Below are positions 61,481 through 64,000 of a stretch of 64,000 bases of DNA, piece by piece (positions within the stretch are counted from its first letter, which is position 1; each line of letters begins with the position of its first letter). Source of the DNA: an uncultured Pelagibacteraceae bacterium (lineage in GTDB: Bacteria > Pseudomonadota > Alphaproteobacteria > Pelagibacterales > Pelagibacteraceae); the NCBI GenBank assembly GCA_902591535.1, contig CACJBA010000001.1, positions 124,001 to 188,000 of the forward strand. Direction: 5' to 3'. The position numbers and the translations under genes were made by a program. The notes under the pieces were generated by a model. That model had not been told where the DNA came from. It searched no databases and was given only the letters and a program-made list of their open reading frames with translations.

Positions 61481-62442
61481 TGTTTATCTAAAAATTTTAA
61501 AGCTTTAATTAAACTTAGTGGATTTGATAAGTTTTTTCCCATCATTTTTTCATTAGGACCATGATCAGGAGATATTCTTAAAAAAGGCAAACCTAGAGTA
61601 ATATTTATAGCGTCATACTCAAAAAGCGTTTTAATAGGTGTCAGTACTTGATCGTGATACATGCCTATGATTACATCATAATTTTTACGATTATTTTTCA
61701 AAAAGATAGTATCCGCAGGGAGAGGACCATTGATCTTATAACCAATTTTTCTCATTTTTAAAACTATAGGCTTAATTATTTTTTCGTCCTCGTTATATTT
61801 CAGGACACTTTCGCAATGAGGATTAAGGCCCAATATTCCTATTCTAGGAACTTTATTAAAATTTTTCCAAAAAAATCTTTGAATCAAAACAATTTTATTT
61901 TGTATATTTTTTTTATTAATTTTTTTTGAAACTAATTTTAGTGGTAAATGAGTAGTAACAGGACAAACAGACAATTTTTTATTAAATATTAACATACAAG
62001 TATTTTTTTCTTTAAAATGTTTAGATATATATTCTGTTATTCCTAAATACTTTTTATTTAAAAAATATTTTTTAGAAATTGGTCCATTTATAAATCTAAA
62101 GACTTTTTCTTTTTTAATTATTTTGAATGCCATTTTAAAAGAATCTTGGATAAATTTTTTTGATTTATTAGATATTTTATCAAAAGCTTTTTGCTGGTTA
62201 AAATCTATATTTATTAAATTAATTGATTTGTTATCTAGTTGGTAATTTTGTAAATTTTTATGATCTAATAATCTTATTTTTTTATTAAAATTTAACTTTT
62301 CTAACTGTTTTATTAATAATTTTTTTGAAGAAATTACGATAATAGGTTTTTTTATTTTAATTTTATTTATTGATTTTATTAAAATTTCAGAAAAGATACT
62401 ATTTGGCTCTCCTGTAAAAATGAGTATTGGTTTAAATTTCAT
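61477..62442 (-). CDS. pdxA: 4-hydroxythreonine-4-phosphate dehydrogenase (PdxA)
   Basis: A 321-residue enzyme of vitamin B6 (PLP) synthesis. The identifying blocks are the PIVLKMRKIGYKINGPLPADTIF region, GMYHDQVLTPIK (metal-binding His and Asp), NITLGLPFLRISPDHGP (third metal His) and CPVTTHLPLKLV. The C-terminus is shorter and more divergent than in E. coli. The order lptD-surA-pdxA-rsmA is the usual one. It overlaps surA by 11 bases. The gene is intact, so de novo PLP synthesis may be partly encoded. Confidence 0.88.
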   Translation of the reverse strand: MKFKPILIFTGEPNSIFSEILIKSINKIKIKKPIIVISSKKLLIKQLEKLNFNKKIRLLDHKNLQNYQLDNKSINLINIDFNQQKAFDKISNKSKKFIQDSFKMAFKIIKKEKVFRFINGPISKKYFLNKKYLGITEYISKHFKEKNTCMLIFNKKLSVCPVTTHLPLKLVSKKINKKNIQNKIVLIQRFFWKNFNKVPRIGILGLNPHCESVLKYNEDEKIIKPIVLKMRKIGYKINGPLPADTIFLKNNRKNYDVIIGMYHDQVLTPIKTLFEYDAINITLGLPFLRISPDHGPNEKMMGKNLSNPLSLIKALKFLDKH

Positions 62443-63358
62443 TAAATTGGATGTTTTTTTTCAATTTATTTATATAGATATTTGAAAATCTATTTAATTG
62501 ATCATTAGTTTTTTTCTCAACTATATTTATTATTTCTTTTTCTACATCTACATTTTTATCAGTTTCTTTAATGTTTTCTATATTCAGGATCAAAAACCCT
62601 CCTGGTATTACTATAGGCTTGGTAAATTTACCAACTGAAGTAATTTTTATTTCATTTTTAATTTTACTATTTAATATTTCTTCTTTGATCCAACCTAGTT
62701 TCCCCCCATTGCTGGCTGTATCTGAAATACTATAGTTTAACGCAGCTTCTGAAAAATTTTTTTCATTAATAATTTTCTTAATTAATTTTATTTTTTCTTT
62801 TAAATTTTCATCATTATCAACAGTAAATACAATTTCAGACAACAAATATTCTTTTTGTTTTTTTTTATTTTTTATATCTTTTTCAATTTCATCTTTGTTT
62901 ATTTTAACATTCTTAGAAAATTTTTTATAAATAAGTTGGTTCCAATATGTATTTATACTTATTTTTTCTCTTACAAATTCTGTATTCAAGTTTTCTTTTT
63001 TAAAAAAACTTTCAAAGGTTTTAATATTATTTACATTTATATTTTTAAAATAATTTTTAATAATTTTTTCAAAAATATCATCTTCTAAATTTATATTATT
63101 TTCAAATTTCGAAATCTCAATCAACTTTATTTTTTGTTTTATTAACGAGTTTTTGGCTATTTCTATTTTCTTATTTTTTTCTATATTTTTAAATTCACTG
63201 TTCATAATTGATAGAAATTTGATTTCATTTAAAATATCCACTGTTGTAATGATTTCATTATTTAGTTTTAATAATATTTTATTTTCTTTACTAAATGCAT
63301 GATTTGAAAAAAACATTAAACAAAATAAAAGTAAGTAAATAATTCTACTAGATCTCAT
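62432..63358 (-). CDS. surA: SurA-like periplasmic peptidyl-prolyl isomerase / chaperone
   Basis: A 308-residue periplasmic chaperone for outer-membrane proteins. The ATG at 63358 gives a good signal peptide (MRSSRIIYLLLFCLMFFSNHAFS); an ATG at 63406 would place 16 extra residues ahead and overlap the upstream gene. The SurA N-terminal domain includes KLNNEIITTVDILNEIKFLS, and one parvulin-type PPIase domain is seen from about residue 175 (LLSEIVF, DTASNGGKLGWI, GGFLILNIENI). E. coli SurA has two parvulin domains; only one is present here. It is 16 bases after the lptD stop. Confidence 0.83.
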   Translation of the reverse strand: MRSSRIIYLLLFCLMFFSNHAFSKENKILLKLNNEIITTVDILNEIKFLSIMNSEFKNIEKNKKIEIAKNSLIKQKIKLIEISKFENNINLEDDIFEKIIKNYFKNINVNNIKTFESFFKKENLNTEFVREKISINTYWNQLIYKKFSKNVKINKDEIEKDIKNKKKQKEYLLSEIVFTVDNDENLKEKIKLIKKIINEKNFSEAALNYSISDTASNGGKLGWIKEEILNSKIKNEIKITSVGKFTKPIVIPGGFLILNIENIKETDKNVDVEKEIINIVEKKTNDQLNRFSNIYINKLKKNIQFNEI

Positions 63359-63374
63359 TTTTTTAATAATTTGT

Positions 63375-64000
63375 TTAATTGACCAAATCTTCTGCATTAT
63401 GTTCATAAGTTGTCAATGGAAATAAGGTTATTGTGAATAATAAATTTTCATTGGGTTTTATGTCTCTATCTGAATAATATGATTTTTTATATTTTACTCC
63501 TGCTGTCAAACAATCAATCTTATATTCATAAACTAGATCATAATATTCGGTAAGATTAATCTTTCTATTTCTTCTTGTTTTAAAAGTTAAATTATTATTT
63601 TCATCAAAATTATATGAAATTGAACTCTGCAAAACATTTGAGTCACCCCTCTTTCCATTTTCCTCTAAAAAACTAAATGATGTCTCAAAATTATTAAATA
63701 AAAAAGTTGTGTCTATTTGGTTGTATTCAAATGTATTTAAATCATTATCCAACGAAAATTTATATCCCAATTTTAAATTGTCATATAGATGATTAGTTAT
63801 TGAACCAAATATATTAGAGGTTTTTTGATGTAATGTACTTGTATTAGGTATGAATTCTTCTGCTTTATCTCTGAAAACTGTAGCTAAATTTATTTCAAAA
63901 AATTTATTTACTTCTTCCATATCTTCTTGCATGTCATTTTCTACATTTTCTTTTTCTTTTTCTTTTTTAAAATTTAACCCTAAAGTTAACGATCTACCTG
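63375..64000 (-). CDS. lptD: LPS-assembly protein LptD, C-terminal part (N-terminus beyond the window)
   Basis: The frame is open to base 64000, giving 208 codons of the C-terminal end. It reads as alternating polar and aromatic strands typical of an outer-membrane beta-barrel (for example NLKLGYKFSLDNDLN, FETSFSFLEENGKRGDSNVLQSSISYNF split by turns, YYDLVYEYKIDCLTAGVKYKKSYYSD). A Cys in the last third (DCLTAGVKYKKSYYSDRD) matches the conserved C-terminal cysteine region of LptD. Position upstream of surA-pdxA-rsmA supports the name. The N-terminal part and its disulfide cysteines are not in view. Confidence 0.82.
   Translation of the reverse strand, partial: GRSLTLGLNFKKEKEKENVENDMQEDMEEVNKFFEINLATVFRDKAEEFIPNTSTLHQKTSNIFGSITNHLYDNLKLGYKFSLDNDLNTFEYNQIDTTFLFNNFETSFSFLEENGKRGDSNVLQSSISYNFDENNNLTFKTRRNRKINLTEYYDLVYEYKIDCLTAGVKYKKSYYSDRDIKPNENLLFTITLFPLTTYEHNAEDLVN

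Noticed and set aside
1-64000. tRNA, rRNA, CRISPR array, insertion sequence or prophage
   Set aside because: The gaps are too short and none showed a cloverleaf, regular repeat-spacer pattern, transposase or terminal inverted repeats.

Overview
The window looks like a piece of a streamlined SAR11-type alphaproteobacterial genome ('Candidatus Pelagibacter' or a close relative). The evidence is very low GC by eye, gene overlaps of 1 to 20 bases almost everywhere, no gap above 200 bases, a tandem glycine riboswitch on gcvT, alphaproteobacterial gene orders (rpsF-rpsR-rplI-dnaB, cvpA-purF, lptD-surA-pdxA-rsmA, fabD-fabG-acpP), and many uptake systems for small nitrogen compounds. No insertion sequence, prophage, CRISPR array, rRNA or tRNA was seen. 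Two genes are cut by the window edges: livK on the left and lptD on the right.

Layout. 1-4423: a branched-chain-amino-acid-type ABC transporter, with the binding protein divergent from livHMGF. 4424-8983: 5-oxoproline and D-glutamate metabolism (DUF1445 D-glutamate cyclase, PxpA, PxpB, PxpC) with a secreted TPR protein and a DMT permease. 9010-13529: glycine riboswitch and gcvT-gcvH-gcvP. 13536-18524: a membrane-lipid modification cluster (FAD oxidoreductase, DUF1365, CFA-synthase-like methyltransferase, DUF3833 lipoprotein, SDR, TspO). 18527-21613: FAD amine-oxidase-like protein, small methyltransferase, SelO. 21619-31130: formate oxidation, with a molybdenum enzyme (fdsA, fused fdsGB, fdhD), a second, metal-free NAD formate dehydrogenase, an HPP membrane protein, a NifU-like scaffold, mobA and moeA. 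31180-37186: a guanidino/glycine operon (DMT permease, creatinase, TPR-sulfotransferase, glycine amidinotransferase, threonine aldolase). 37179-42065: a coupled operon of PhyH dioxygenase, two Gfo/Idh/MocA dehydrogenases, a secreted 582-residue repeat protein and a 75-residue protein. 42084-46033: MOSC protein and an EhuBCDA-like polar amino acid/ectoine ABC transporter with an internal hairpin. 46048-58035: MFS and DMT permeases, gshB, gshA, HD protein, purF, cvpA, RND-type transporter, dnaB, rplI, rpsR, rpsF. 58121-64000: fabD, fabG, acpP, gmk, then rsmA, pdxA, surA and partial lptD on the minus strand.

How the genes fit together. Much of the window handles glycine, one-carbon units and small nitrogen compounds. 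The glycine-sensing switch governs glycine cleavage, threonine aldolase can make glycine, the amidinotransferase uses glycine as guanidino acceptor, and two unrelated formate dehydrogenases oxidise the one-carbon end product to CO2 while reducing NAD. The best leads are (i) the amidinotransferase/creatinase operon, which could run as a glycine-dependent arginase-like cycle; (ii) a perfect 12-base helix that would hide the gcvT start and competes with closure of the second glycine aptamer; (iii) a secreted protein with C-terminal repeats coupled to two sugar-type dehydrogenases; and (iv) a CFA-like methyltransferase lacking canonical bicarbonate-site residues. All functional calls rest on reading motifs and recalled family members; no database search was run.
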